This document shows positions 9,001 through 17,384 of a DNA stretch of 64,000 nt, one piece after another (positions within the stretch are counted from its first letter, which is position 1; every line of letters starts with the position of its first letter). Below the pieces are notes generated by a model. That model saw only the letters and a list, made by a program, of their open reading frames with translations, was not told the origin of the DNA and ran no database searches. The stretch lies in NCBI RefSeq assembly GCF_010686655.1, contig NZ_JAAGVY010000021.1, forward strand, positions 1-64,000. The letters are read 5' to 3'. The DNA comes from Cryomorpha ignava (GTDB lineage: Bacteria > Bacteroidota > Bacteroidia > Flavobacteriales_D > Cryomorphaceae). The translations under genes and the position numbers were made by a program.

Positions 9001-11864
9001 AAACGCTTGTCAGGCTCACATTTGATTACCACAGTCATCACGAATTAATAACACGAAAAATTCCACCGGACTCCATATTATCGGATAATGATATACTGCT
9101 CCCCGCTAATGCGGACGATGCGGATATTCTTTTTCCTGATAATGAAGAAATTTTTGCAGAAGAAATAGAAATATTCTTTAGGAAACAGATGCCAAATAAT
9201 ATTTCAGGTAAGGCAACAACAATTGACGATCATCCGTCTAATACATTACTTTCGGTCATTGGTACTGCGCCATATCACTTAGCAAGTCAAGATCCAAATC
9301 CACCGACAGAAGAAGAAATAATTTATCCAACAGTTCAAGCCGGAACTGAAGCGAATTATGTTGGGGGTACCTTTGTAATAGACAATCAGGAATACGTTAT
9401 CTATTCGATAGTTGGCACGTCAAATCCGCAAATTACGGTATATAAGAAAGAGATAAGCGATTCGGTTTTTGGTACGATCACCCCAACTGCGGATGCCGAT
9501 AATTTACAATCACCGGAAATCACGAATGACGGATTCTTTATGGCGATTGAAAATATGCAAAATGAATCGAGTTGGTCGTTGCCCAACCCCCTATCGCAAA
9601 ATGTAACCGTGGGCGCAAACTGGCCTATTCATCGCGAAATAATTTATTTTGAGAATGATGAAGGTGATATCGAACGACGCGTTGAAAAGACGAGAGGTAT
9701 CTGGTCTTCCGATGCTAATCCGGCTACTGTGGAAACCGAAGATGAGTTAGAGGCTGAATTAGACGTATATGGAAATGTACAATATGTGGATGAGAATGGA
9801 AATCCCACAGATGAAGGTGGCGAAATTCTTATGCAAACCGTTTTTAAAGGATTGTACAAGATAACTTTTCAAGGTATTCATCTGGATCAGCATTCTCAAT
9901 ACGATACAGGCGGAAACCCGATAGAATGGTACCAGGGAATTGTACGTATTTTTACTCAAAATACGTTTCAAGCCGGAAACCCATATAAAACAAGAAAAGT
10001 ACTCAAGGTAATTAAAATCAAAAATATCGGCGAACCTGTCGATTTAGTAGTTTATGCCCGGGACACAGCTTATTCAGCCGAGCCGGGCTATGATTCCATA
10101 CTAACCGGAGCGAATATCTCTGTTAATTTTTATCCGGGATATAGAGCCTATTTGTATAAAAATACTTCAGACGCTTTGAATGAAGCAAATACCCTTCCGG
10201 GGGATGAGGAGGATGTGCGCTATACTATTTTTGGTTTGAGAAGTTATGACAGCGGTGAGAATTATTATTCCAAAATAGGAACACCTGCAATAATGTATGC
10301 ACAAAAACTAATTGAAGCTGAAACTCCCGAGCAGCCTGAAGGGCCTCTTTATGCGACCCGTCCTGATTTTTTCGGTCGAGCTTCCTACAGTTTTACGACT
10401 CAATTTACCCATTCGCCTTATGCTATATTGATGTATAGAGGAAATGATGAAGCGTTTCTAAATGCATTATACGAAAAATCAACGGTTCGAGAAATCCGTG
10501 ATGCCTTAAAGGTTTTAGGAGGCAATAATGAAGATTATTTTACCAATAGATGGACGAATTTTGTCAATTTCACCGAGCTTGCCTCCGATGGTGATTTCAA
10601 AGTTTATCCACCCGTCAATGTTTCACCTGACGGTTATAAATTTCCAAATCCGGATAAACAGGCTCTATTTGATTGGGCAAATAAAATATTGACAGATTTA
10701 GAATTAGACGTTATAACCGATCCTCCCGGCAGTCTTTCTATCACAGACCCCAAGATTTTCGGATTTGCAAAAGGGGCGATTTATCATGCAATGAATCCTT
10801 TAACCCAAGTTCCAGTAATATTTTATAGAATTAAATCAGGCAACTACCGTCCGAAAAATAAAAAGCAGGTAATAATGGATAGCAATGGCCACGCTCTTTG
10901 GCCAAGCAGTCCTTCTTTTGATATGGCTCCTATGATGAAGAGACTAAATTCAAAGAAAACAGAATATACTGACTTTACACTCGATGGAACGTCTGATAAT
11001 ATCTATTTTTACGGAGTTCGTGAACTTAGCTCCCAAATGAAGATGGGCGACTTTAGTCCTTTAGTTGGGCCAATCAAGCTCGTTAATTCTTATCCGGCCG
11101 AGCAGCCGGAAATAAAGCGAATAATGCCAATTCTTGAAAATCAGGCTTTGGGTATCTCTCCTGCTGTTCAACTTGAGGTTAACGCTTATCCAGAAGTTCA
11201 GAATATTAGAAAGATTACGGTTTTTAGAAGTCTCAACAGGCTTGATGCGCAATCTGTACGTACTATGGAAATCGCAAAAGAATATGTCATTCCCGAATCA
11301 GAACTCACAAATCCTGTTTGGGTTGTAAAAGACGTTTTTGACGATTTGGAAGAAGTGCCATTTGGAGAGGGTCTATATTATCGAATAGCAGTAAATCGTA
11401 AAGTGGAATATAGAGATGCAAATAATATTTTGATTAATGACTTCGCTCCGTCTCTACCTTCAAAGATCGCAGCGAGTGTAATTGTAGAAACAAGTAAGCC
11501 ATCTGCGCCTGTTTTACGCTATGGCTCAAAGCCTATAGAACCAAAACGGGGAATACTCGCGGCCATAAAATTCTTCTGGGATAAGACATGCTATAACGGA
11601 ACTTATCATATCTATAAAATGAATAGCCAAGGGAATTGGACAAAGATTTATTCGGTTCAATCTAATGATCAGACGATATATGTTGATTTGCTCGACACGT
11701 CTCTGCAAACCGGCTATATAGAAACGCAAACAGATAGCGGGGATTCAATCTTTCATCATTTCAAAGTTGTAGCCGAAAACACAGCAGGTTTATTGAGCAC
11801 AGAAGAAAATATTCTTACGATTTATAAAGCAGAGGAATGGATAGATGTGGATACATTGCCATAA
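6003..11864 (+). CDS. Giant protein, 1953 aa, propeller-like N-terminus and FN3-like C-terminus, function unknown
   Basis: Second member of the giant pair, ATG start 14 bases after its partner. No signal peptide, transmembrane segment or T9SS C-terminal domain is apparent. Residues about 15-390 carry repeated blades of the style 'LILAIGTSGNLGLITRLKP', 'QYIIHGVSGVDHYILSINA' and 'DYLVSGYIPSIKKVYVARF', suggesting a PQQ- or Kelch-like beta-propeller. The middle 1200 residues are not recognised, although they read as structured protein (for example LDFHIARMLGLGMLDTD near residue 745). Two fibronectin type III-like modules occupy about 1700-1945, the last from 'SAPVLRYGSKPIEP'. The C-terminus is EEWIDVDTLP. 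The shared absence of export signals, matched size and tight spacing suggest that the two proteins work together, perhaps as scaffold or cargo of a large assembly. That is inference only. Confidence 0.87.
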   Translation: MKFINRYSKVDSHNYYHTEQFKEDNGELILAIGTSGNLGLITRLKPNGDLEWEKAYRISTTSSQLVFHKIIQLTPMNPSNTPGFQYIIHGVSGVDHYILSINAVDGSLYWVKKVQWPNQIVTLNLAAAIDRFEFYIAISDTTKNPFIGVFNGSCILSIGKTIAVNKTGTIINAIEPRLNGVVLAGKYNNTNQAGFIIDLDHTLVIAKSFAITIPANTIHDLEYDGKDYLVSGYIPSIKKVYVARFNGVSSPNAICFPKTGNNKSRIVLLPRGVYLLHYTTTHGILNLLDPGFVPQWQKELRFSGDENGISKIHFDLVTESITTDAYHSTVESVIVKTDETFESCKTISLGIPAITVQKIEVKLMPLSSVNASFNSSVPTVQINTLTPTLKYVCPPTVSIPTGESTVFQSPNFYIQSAGSTGSDSTKSIHSRWLFRGVLGNKHLPKRTYATNEYNFNKENDYVKIYRTKYRNLGFEIDLLQPPEVVDSTYKFWIYRFGQRDIYVYFRDTIKYLFAAAAHNPLTNPTAFFQAYGNNLIEIENKDDLFFAVQLYTNTNPSSGKNVKTETLTVSELAASAPKFLSNRKKFIHTQFSNMRLIAENGRMLRFTPFNCQIAKIRFEYYSDFIDGVNVEEDWVEIGDFGLNLNDAEVLSALEPSPGSVNGKWQRFNDNAFVKTANYADRWNGSVEPGGRNIRQMVEQYISLSDVVGNPTANESFPLDQNPPASMEISNLNLLNFAALDFHIARMLGLGMLDTDTSVFFNQYVYVATYVSSGDLEDGLGIRDVQHLAMSLPTGLNDHRLPKPVEISEIIPGAFIGNTGEPSNITDADGYTFDGIFRYVSIFNVPEAANLISPPFYATNNEFEAHLYTLSVYAGLEYRKNNDPSWQKPELSNTSDYQNEVLTGDGHNETRPLVLPATGLPLYVHKQNISGTHYYQTYGINWFSRAASSNVVEEIETNLSPANSLVAPSNVNAHLIRHEVPPMFTSQDEQDRYSAIGDTDKTLVRLTFDYHSHHELITRKIPPDSILSDNDILLPANADDADILFPDNEEIFAEEIEIFFRKQMPNNISGKATTIDDHPSNTLLSVIGTAPYHLASQDPNPPTEEEIIYPTVQAGTEANYVGGTFVIDNQEYVIYSIVGTSNPQITVYKKEISDSVFGTITPTADADNLQSPEITNDGFFMAIENMQNESSWSLPNPLSQNVTVGANWPIHREIIYFENDEGDIERRVEKTRGIWSSDANPATVETEDELEAELDVYGNVQYVDENGNPTDEGGEILMQTVFKGLYKITFQGIHLDQHSQYDTGGNPIEWYQGIVRIFTQNTFQAGNPYKTRKVLKVIKIKNIGEPVDLVVYARDTAYSAEPGYDSILTGANISVNFYPGYRAYLYKNTSDALNEANTLPGDEEDVRYTIFGLRSYDSGENYYSKIGTPAIMYAQKLIEAETPEQPEGPLYATRPDFFGRASYSFTTQFTHSPYAILMYRGNDEAFLNALYEKSTVREIRDALKVLGGNNEDYFTNRWTNFVNFTELASDGDFKVYPPVNVSPDGYKFPNPDKQALFDWANKILTDLELDVITDPPGSLSITDPKIFGFAKGAIYHAMNPLTQVPVIFYRIKSGNYRPKNKKQVIMDSNGHALWPSSPSFDMAPMMKRLNSKKTEYTDFTLDGTSDNIYFYGVRELSSQMKMGDFSPLVGPIKLVNSYPAEQPEIKRIMPILENQALGISPAVQLEVNAYPEVQNIRKITVFRSLNRLDAQSVRTMEIAKEYVIPESELTNPVWVVKDVFDDLEEVPFGEGLYYRIAVNRKVEYRDANNILINDFAPSLPSKIAASVIVETSKPSAPVLRYGSKPIEPKRGILAAIKFFWDKTCYNGTYHIYKMNSQGNWTKIYSVQSNDQTIYVDLLDTSLQTGYIETQTDSGDSIFHHFKVVAENTAGLLSTEENILTIYKAEEWIDVDTLP

Positions 11865-11947
11865 TTGAGTTTGACTTGATTCGGGATAAAAATAAAATGC
11901 TCAACCATCAGGTAAAAATGATCAAGGAGCAGATGAAGCGAATCTAA
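11837..11947 (+). CDS. Possible 36-aa small ORF overlapping the end of the giant gene
   Basis: An ATG at 11837 opens a frame of 36 codons that overlaps the 3' end of the 1953-aa gene by 28 bases and ends at TAA 11945-11947. The peptide is charged and helical at its end (DKNKMLNHQVKMIKEQMKRI), like the C-terminus of a coiled-coil protein. The seven-base repeat array characteristic of gene 3' ends in this window starts two bases after this stop rather than after the giant gene's stop, which hints that it is or was the last cistron. Short length keeps confidence low; it may be a fragment. Confidence 0.3.
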   Translation: MDRCGYIAIIEFDLIRDKNKMLNHQVKMIKEQMKRI

Positions 11948-11948
11948 T

Positions 11949-11983
11949 GATTTTAGATTGTTGATTTCAGATTTATGATTGGT
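11949..11983 (+). repeat. Heptamer array, five GATTTYA-like units
   Basis: GATTTTA, GATTGTT, GATTTCA, GATTTAT and GATTGGT follow each other without gap. The same unit reappears on the opposite strand at 12511-12637 behind the convergent porP-like gene, so the two gene ends carry inverted copies. Confidence 0.7.
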
Positions 11984-12143
11984 TGCTTCCTCGATTTATC
12001 GCGAGGCTATTCACTTCAGATTTCAGATTAATTCAGAGGGACATTGGATTATTTATATCTACACCCCCGCTGCCTATACGTTCTTGATTTTACGATAGAT
12101 TTGATAATCTCCCCACCGTCGACCAACGGGAGTGCGTATGTAA

Positions 12144-12245
12144 GCGATAGCCAAAGAGCTGCAGAAACTAATTAAATTTTAGACTAATGATCTTGACGCT
12201 GACGTTGACGAGGAAAAGAGTCAGCCTGCACCACTAGCTTCCTAA
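12144..12245 (+). pseudogene. Possible decayed C-terminal coding remnant
   Basis: One frame reads AIAKELQKLIKF, an in-frame TAG at 12180-12182, then TNDLDADVDEEKSQPAPLAS and TAA. The acidic, Pro/Ala-rich tail looks like the end of a real protein, but the frame is interrupted and closed upstream by TAA at 12141. The family is not recognised, and coincidence is possible. It lies in a 770-base stretch (11865-12636) that otherwise holds repeats only, including GACCAACGGGAG at 12121-12132, which recurs at 52911-52922 on the other strand and with one mismatch at 44486-44497. Confidence 0.2.
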
Positions 12246-12475
12246 ATTTACTTCCATTGCTTCATTCTTATAGTAGTCCGGCGAGCATCTCGCTAAGCTG
12301 TAATGCTACGGATTTTTAGATAATGGCCGCGGTACTTCGCGCTGTAGCTCCCGCTCAACTGAAGTATGGATTTTTAAGTCATATTGAGCCGTGTTCTGAT
12401 GTATTATGGGAAAAGACGTTAAGCAGGCCTAGAACTAAGAATCATGCCCACAAAACCTAAAAAGGAAAAAATAGC

Positions 12476-12637
12476 GAATTCATGATATTTTGACTCATCT
12501 AGGCAAACCCAAATCTGAAATCATAAATCTAAAATCATAAATCTAAAGTCCCTGAATTCATGATATTTTGATTCGTCTAGGCAAACCCAAATCTGAAATC
12601 ATAAATCTGAAATCTGAAATCTGAAATCTAAAATCCC
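12476..12637 (-). repeat. 77-bp direct duplication made of a conserved block and heptamer arrays
   Basis: A block starting GAATTCATGATATTTTGA occurs at 12476 and again at 12553, exactly 77 bases apart, with few differences. Each copy ends in tandem seven-base units (AAATCTG, AAATCAT, AAATCTA): six units at 12511-12552 and seven at 12589-12637. The last unit touches the TAG stop codon of the porP-like gene, whose coding strand reads CAGATTT repeats. Confidence 0.85.
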
Positions 12638-13695
12638 TAAAGTCCTTTACTTCTAATAAGCTTCTGTCTATTAGTACCCGGTCCTGAAAAGCTTTTTCGG
12701 TATGAAAGAACGAGTTCTACTCCACCTTTTCCATTGTTATTTTCGGCGAGAGATGAAGCAGTGAAGTCGTAGCTTATGCCAAGTGAAAAGTCGTGATAAT
12801 TCCCGCGAGCGATAAAGTAGATAGCATCTTGAATCCGGTAATAAGCCCCAAGATTCATAGATAGGTTATTTCTAAAATCGGTGTACTCTGTGCGATCCCA
12901 GAAAGAGAATTCAATTTCAGATCCAACATCTATAATTCTGTTTGGGCCTTGAAACATTACAAAAACATTTGGCAAATAAGTTACCTGCGATCCTTCCGGA
13001 ACGAAGGCCATGCTGGCATGACCGATGTATTTGCGCATCAAAGCTTCATTTGATCCGAGGATATCTACCTTGGGTTTGTTGGCGTGCAAAACGCTAGCTC
13101 CTATTAAAAGACGGGTATAGTCATTAAATGATTTATACCATGAAACTCCCCCGCCGAGATCGATATTGGACTCATTAATAGTTCCCGAAATACGCTCTCC
13201 GCTTGGCACACCGAGGTTAAATCCGGTACCATTCCATTGGTTTTCCCATGAAGCTGCATCCAGATTAAGTGAGCGCTGAATATAACCTACCTGAATTCCT
13301 ACAGAAAGAAAATGTGGATTAAGAGCTGTACCGCCCAGATCTATTGCATAAGCGGCATTTGCAGAAATGCTGAGATTATTGAAGTTAGCAATCCCGGCAT
13401 TATCATTTACCACCGCGAGCCCTACACCAAGAAAATTTTTATCGTAGGCCAGATTGGTGAGCTTTAATGGGGCATCGGCAGCAAAGGCAATCGTTTTAAA
13501 CGGATTGGCTGATAAGGATCCATACTGACTTCTGTAGTTGACCATTCCTCTAATATCACCCTCAAACGCCCCTGTATTGGCAGGGTTGTACGTAATAGGT
13601 GATGCGAAGAACTGAGAAAAATGATAATCCTGCTGCGCCATTCCCGAAAGGGAGATGAACATCAATCCAATAATTGTATGTAAAGTTTTCTTCAT
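12637..13695 (-). CDS. PorP/SprF family type IX secretion-associated outer membrane protein
   Basis: The 352-aa protein has a signal peptide ending 'ISLSGMAQQ' and the family opening 'DYHFSQFFASPITYNPANTGAFEG', followed by beta-barrel strands. PorP/SprF proteins are outer membrane barrels that accompany type IX secretion and are often encoded beside proteins with CHU_C (type B) C-terminal domains, as here: the adhesin gene ends 10 bases upstream, and the two probably share a transcript. By family knowledge it helps to retain or route that partner at the cell surface. Length is normal for the family and no damage is seen. The heptamer array abuts its stop codon. Confidence 0.93.
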   Translation of the reverse strand: MKKTLHTIIGLMFISLSGMAQQDYHFSQFFASPITYNPANTGAFEGDIRGMVNYRSQYGSLSANPFKTIAFAADAPLKLTNLAYDKNFLGVGLAVVNDNAGIANFNNLSISANAAYAIDLGGTALNPHFLSVGIQVGYIQRSLNLDAASWENQWNGTGFNLGVPSGERISGTINESNIDLGGGVSWYKSFNDYTRLLIGASVLHANKPKVDILGSNEALMRKYIGHASMAFVPEGSQVTYLPNVFVMFQGPNRIIDVGSEIEFSFWDRTEYTDFRNNLSMNLGAYYRIQDAIYFIARGNYHDFSLGISYDFTASSLAENNNGKGGVELVLSYRKSFSGPGTNRQKLIRSKGL

Positions 13696-13705
13696 AAACG
13701 CTCTT

Positions 13706-16630
13706 CTATTTTACAAGAGTTACATTTCCGGTATAGACTTCCAATTCGCCTTCAGCAAAGGTTACTTCTAGCGTATAAACGAAAACTCCGGGATTTAATT
13801 CTTTTCCATTCTGCAATCCGTCCCAGCCATCGGCCTGATTTGTTGTTTCAAAAACGAGCTGACCGTAACGGTTATATACTTTAAATTCCATACGGGTAAT
13901 ACCTTGACCCAAGACTCTTAAAACATCGTTCTGGCCATCGCCATTAGGCGAAAACGCTGAAGGAACGCCAACTGCTGCAACAAAATTTACCATTACAGTA
14001 ACCGTATCAATAGCAGTACATCCCCCTGGCTCTTTATAATAAACGATATAATTTGTTGTTTCCTGTGGCGATGTATTTACACTTTGTGCTGTAAAATCAT
14101 CTACCAAATCAAATGGTTGCCATAAGAAACTTCCTATCGGTGGTTGATTGCCAAGAGATGCATTTAGGGTAACTACTGCTCCAGAATTAATAGTACGGTT
14201 CGGGCCGGCATTAAGCGGTGGTCTTTCACCCACATATAAATCTTGAACAATCGGCTGTGCACCGCCTGAAGGATTCCAGGCTTCAACAAGAATCATATAG
14301 TTACCTTCATCTTCAAAGCAAACAACACCTGGGTTAAAAGCTTTTGATGTTTCAGGATTTCCGCCTTGGAAAGTCCATCGTACAGAATCAGCATCGGTAA
14401 ATACGGCTGAGAAAACAGCGCAGTCGCCGGCACAGATTGTATCAGGAACAGAGGCTTCTATTGTCGGGCGACAATCTGGAGTATTTACAACAGTAATTAC
14501 ATCGTTAAAAACGCGAATGCTATCGCCTCCGGCACCTTCTACAAAAAGAGAAACGTCGTAAGTACCGGGGTTATTGTAACAAATATTCGACGGGTTTTGA
14601 ACCATTGATGAGCCACTACCTGGCACAGCCCCCTGAAAATTCCATTGATAAGAGCTAAGTCCAATACCTGTACTTGCACTGGTATAGTCAACACATTTGC
14701 CTGCACAAATGGTATCGGCACTTATTTCTATACGCGGAACAGGCTTGCTGATACATTGCTCTACTATAATAAAGTCTGTTCTGGTAATATTATCTACCTG
14801 ATTATTCGAATTGCTAACCGTTAGTGTAACATTGTAAGAACCTGGTTGGCTATAGCAAATCACCGACGGATTTTGCTCGGTAGAAGTAGCATCATTTATA
14901 TCAGCCACGCCTTGAAATACCCAGAGATAGTCTTCTACAAGTCCCAGCGATTGATCGGTAAAATCAACACAATCGCCTGTACAAATCGTATCGGCGCTGG
15001 CGATAAAGTTCACATCTGGTGGGCCTGTACAAGGGTCTACAGTTATGGTAATTGTTTTTGTAATGGCCGATTCGCCTTCCTGATCCTGCGCTGACAAAGT
15101 AATATTATATGTTCCTGCGGTCTGATAGCAAACAGTTGGGTTTTGTTGGGTAGAAGTATCCGGTAGAGCGTCACCTACGGCTTGCCCACCGGGCAATGAC
15201 CAGTGCCATGCTGTAATGGTACTATTGGTTGAAGAATTATCTGTAAGTTCTATGCAACCACCAGGGCAAATAACTGTTCTGTCGGCGGAGAAGTTAATAT
15301 CAGGACCACTGCAGTCAAGTACTTCGATATAAGCCGGGAAGGTTTGTTCCTGCGTAAGATCAGCATCAGTAGCTGCGAGGGTTACATCGTAAAATCCAAT
15401 TTCATTCAGACAAATATTTGTTGGATTTTGTTGTGTAGAAGATGTTTGAACACCGGTGGCGCTTGTAAAAGTCCACAGCCATGCAGTAACACCACCCGGA
15501 TCATTCGTCTGACTTAAATCAGTGAAGTTAACACATTGCTCATTTGCACACGGAGTAAGATTACCAGCAGAAATAGCGATATCAGGACCACAATCTTGTA
15601 CAGTAATAAAATTCGTTTTTGTTACAGGATCACTTTCGCCAATATTATCAGTAACGGTTAGCGTAATACTTTTTAATCCAGGTGTATCATAGCACACAGT
15701 GGGATTTTGATCTGAGCTAGTCGCCGGATTGCCACCCGGAAAAACCCATGCGTATGTTGCATTTGCTGCACCAGTGCTAAAAGGTGTATCAAAATCTGTA
15801 AGGTCGTTCATAGTGGTACAACCCTGCTCACAAAAAGTATCATTGCCATCGAGCACTTCAAAATCTACCACCGGAACCGCTGGAGGAGGACCTGATGTCA
15901 ACCTTATATTGTCTATGGCAACAGAATAAGTTCCGGTAATGCCATCTGAATTGTTTTGCCACCTGAAACCAATTTTTACATCTGGGTTATTATTCGCGGA
16001 AGCGGGCAAAACTACCTGATAAGCTGCCCAGGGATATTGCGCAAGTGTACATCCAGAAGTCTGAGTAAAATCATTTAGAGTTGTCCAAACCGTTCCGTCA
16101 AAGTATTGAAACGAAGCTTTGTCCAATCCGTTATTCCAGGCCACGTACCACAAATCGACTGTAATAGTCCACTTATCGGTACAATCTATTGTAGGGCTTT
16201 CGGCTCTTTTATAGGTATCAGATAAACCTGGAGGAAAAGCAAATCCGTTATATCTCGCCCCGTCGTCCGGATCGTTATTTAGCCTTCCAATATGAAGCGA
16301 CTGATTATTGAGCACGGGATTTGCAATACATCCTGTGCCACAGGGATTCAAATCTGGGTCAAAACCTCCCGCTGCTGTTGGAGAAACATACCATACGTTT
16401 GCAGTTCCGCCGTTTATGCCGTCATTGACCACAGTCCATGAACCACCACTTGTGCTAACATATCCATTTGCCAGCTGAACTGGAGTATTGCAGTTAATTC
16501 CGGTTCCAAAATCTTCTGTCCAAAACTGTTGGGCTTGCAGCTCTGTAATACCTGACAATCCGATGACTACCAATACGAAAAGTGACTTTATAGGCCACGC
16601 TGAATTACTCAATTTATGCACTTTTATCAT
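13706..16630 (-). CDS. PKD-repeat surface protein with gliding motility-associated (CHU_C) C-terminal domain
   Basis: Start chosen at the ATG at 16628-16630 (974 aa), because a signal peptide follows directly (hydrophobic core 'SLFVLVVIGLSGI', cleavage near 'ELQAQQ') and a -7 element lies at 16705-16712. The frame itself is open to 16696. Order: an N-terminal jelly-roll or MAM-like module ending 'SVAIDNIRLTSG'; six PKD-type repeats of about 90 residues, each with a conserved Cys pair ('DTICAGDCVDF', 'NPxxxCY') and 'YxVTLxVxD' strand; then the CHU_C domain 'SAFSPNGDGQNDVLRV' to 'YTGNVTLVK'. It is a T9SS-exported surface adhesin or structural protein. The PorP/SprF gene 10 bases downstream is the expected partner. 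Confidence 0.93.
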   Translation of the reverse strand: MIKVHKLSNSAWPIKSLFVLVVIGLSGITELQAQQFWTEDFGTGINCNTPVQLANGYVSTSGGSWTVVNDGINGGTANVWYVSPTAAGGFDPDLNPCGTGCIANPVLNNQSLHIGRLNNDPDDGARYNGFAFPPGLSDTYKRAESPTIDCTDKWTITVDLWYVAWNNGLDKASFQYFDGTVWTTLNDFTQTSGCTLAQYPWAAYQVVLPASANNNPDVKIGFRWQNNSDGITGTYSVAIDNIRLTSGPPPAVPVVDFEVLDGNDTFCEQGCTTMNDLTDFDTPFSTGAANATYAWVFPGGNPATSSDQNPTVCYDTPGLKSITLTVTDNIGESDPVTKTNFITVQDCGPDIAISAGNLTPCANEQCVNFTDLSQTNDPGGVTAWLWTFTSATGVQTSSTQQNPTNICLNEIGFYDVTLAATDADLTQEQTFPAYIEVLDCSGPDINFSADRTVICPGGCIELTDNSSTNSTITAWHWSLPGGQAVGDALPDTSTQQNPTVCYQTAGTYNITLSAQDQEGESAITKTITITVDPCTGPPDVNFIASADTICTGDCVDFTDQSLGLVEDYLWVFQGVADINDATSTEQNPSVICYSQPGSYNVTLTVSNSNNQVDNITRTDFIIVEQCISKPVPRIEISADTICAGKCVDYTSASTGIGLSSYQWNFQGAVPGSGSSMVQNPSNICYNNPGTYDVSLFVEGAGGDSIRVFNDVITVVNTPDCRPTIEASVPDTICAGDCAVFSAVFTDADSVRWTFQGGNPETSKAFNPGVVCFEDEGNYMILVEAWNPSGGAQPIVQDLYVGERPPLNAGPNRTINSGAVVTLNASLGNQPPIGSFLWQPFDLVDDFTAQSVNTSPQETTNYIVYYKEPGGCTAIDTVTVMVNFVAAVGVPSAFSPNGDGQNDVLRVLGQGITRMEFKVYNRYGQLVFETTNQADGWDGLQNGKELNPGVFVYTLEVTFAEGELEVYTGNVTLVK

Positions 16631-16704
16631 GCTTATCTTAAAATAATCTGTCTTAATAATTTTGTGAAAATAGTGAAATATCGCAGTATTCATCATATTG
16701 GGGG

Positions 16705-16712
16705 CAAAAATA
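16705..16712 (-). promoter_or_regulatory. -7 element for the PKD/CHU_C - porP operon
   Basis: The minus strand reads TATTTTTG, matching TAnnTTTG. The expected transcription start, about seven bases downstream, leaves a leader of roughly 70 bases before the ATG at 16630 but practically none before the alternative ATG at 16696, which favours 16630. Confidence 0.55.
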
Positions 16713-16933
16713 TAACTATACTCTTGGGTTTTTATTAAAAATATGTCTTCAAAAATGCATTAAGTTTCTGGTTAATTCACGCTTAAAAACAAGTTTTTTA
16801 AACAGTGCATTGGTAAGAACCTAACATCCAAGATGGACAGCAAATGGTTTGTAGTAACCCAATTGACGAAATATATACATTATAGATGCCAGCAATACGC
16901 TATAAAATGACTGATTTGAGATCAGAAGTCGTC

Positions 16934-17237
16934 AATTAGAGTCTGTCAATAAAGTAAGGTGGCTGAGCTATAGAGTTCGATTGCCCATACGGGCGCCCTT
17001 TGGTTGCAAGGGCGCACGCACATTTGAAAACCAAGTAGTCCCGCTGGGGCGGGATGCGATGCCTTGAGCAGTGGTTATCGAGCGAAGTCAAGACGAGTCG
17101 AAAGGACTGTCATGCCGAAATGGCTTGATCTTCTATTTTCAAGACAAGACTTTAGACCAATCCAACGGCATGGTGCAACGCAGATCGAAGATCAAGCCAC
17201 AGGCATGATATTGGACTTTATAGACAGACACTAATTA
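16934..17237 (-). repeat. Dispersed repeat family, copy A (about 300 bp)
   Basis: Read on the minus strand this copy begins TAGTGTCTGTCTATAAAGTC and ends with a segment containing GGGCGCCCGTATGGGC and a Ser/stop-like tail GACAGACTCTAATT. The two ends are roughly inverted (TGTCTGTC versus GACAGACT). Inside is the hairpin TCCCGCTGGGGCGGGA at 17039-17054. Copy B follows directly, and a third copy lies at 40756-40925. No open frame of note is present. The DNA from 16731 to 16933 shows nothing recognisable. Confidence 0.7.
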
Positions 17238-17384
17238 GAGTCTGTCAATAGAGTCAGGTGGCTGGATCATAAAGTTCAATAGCAAGGCGCACGTAGGGTT
17301 GAAAATCAAGGAGTCCCGCTGGGGCGGGATGACTGTTTTCAAGACAAGTGCAACGTAAATAGTGGACTGTATGGACAGACACTA
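17233..17384 (-). repeat. Dispersed repeat family, copy B (about 150 bp), supplies a stop codon
   Basis: A shorter version of copy A: the minus strand starts TAGTGTCTGTCCATACAGTC, carries the same TCCCGCTGGGGCGGGA hairpin (17314-17329) and ends GACAGACTCTAATT. The first three bases of the element (17382-17384) are the TAG stop codon of the dehydrogenase gene, exactly as in copy C behind the PBP1C gene. Confidence 0.75.

Noticed and set aside
17039..17054. TCCCGCTGGGGCGGGA hairpin as terminator
   Set aside because: It is internal to a repeat family, recurs in the neighbouring copy, and has no T-run on either side.
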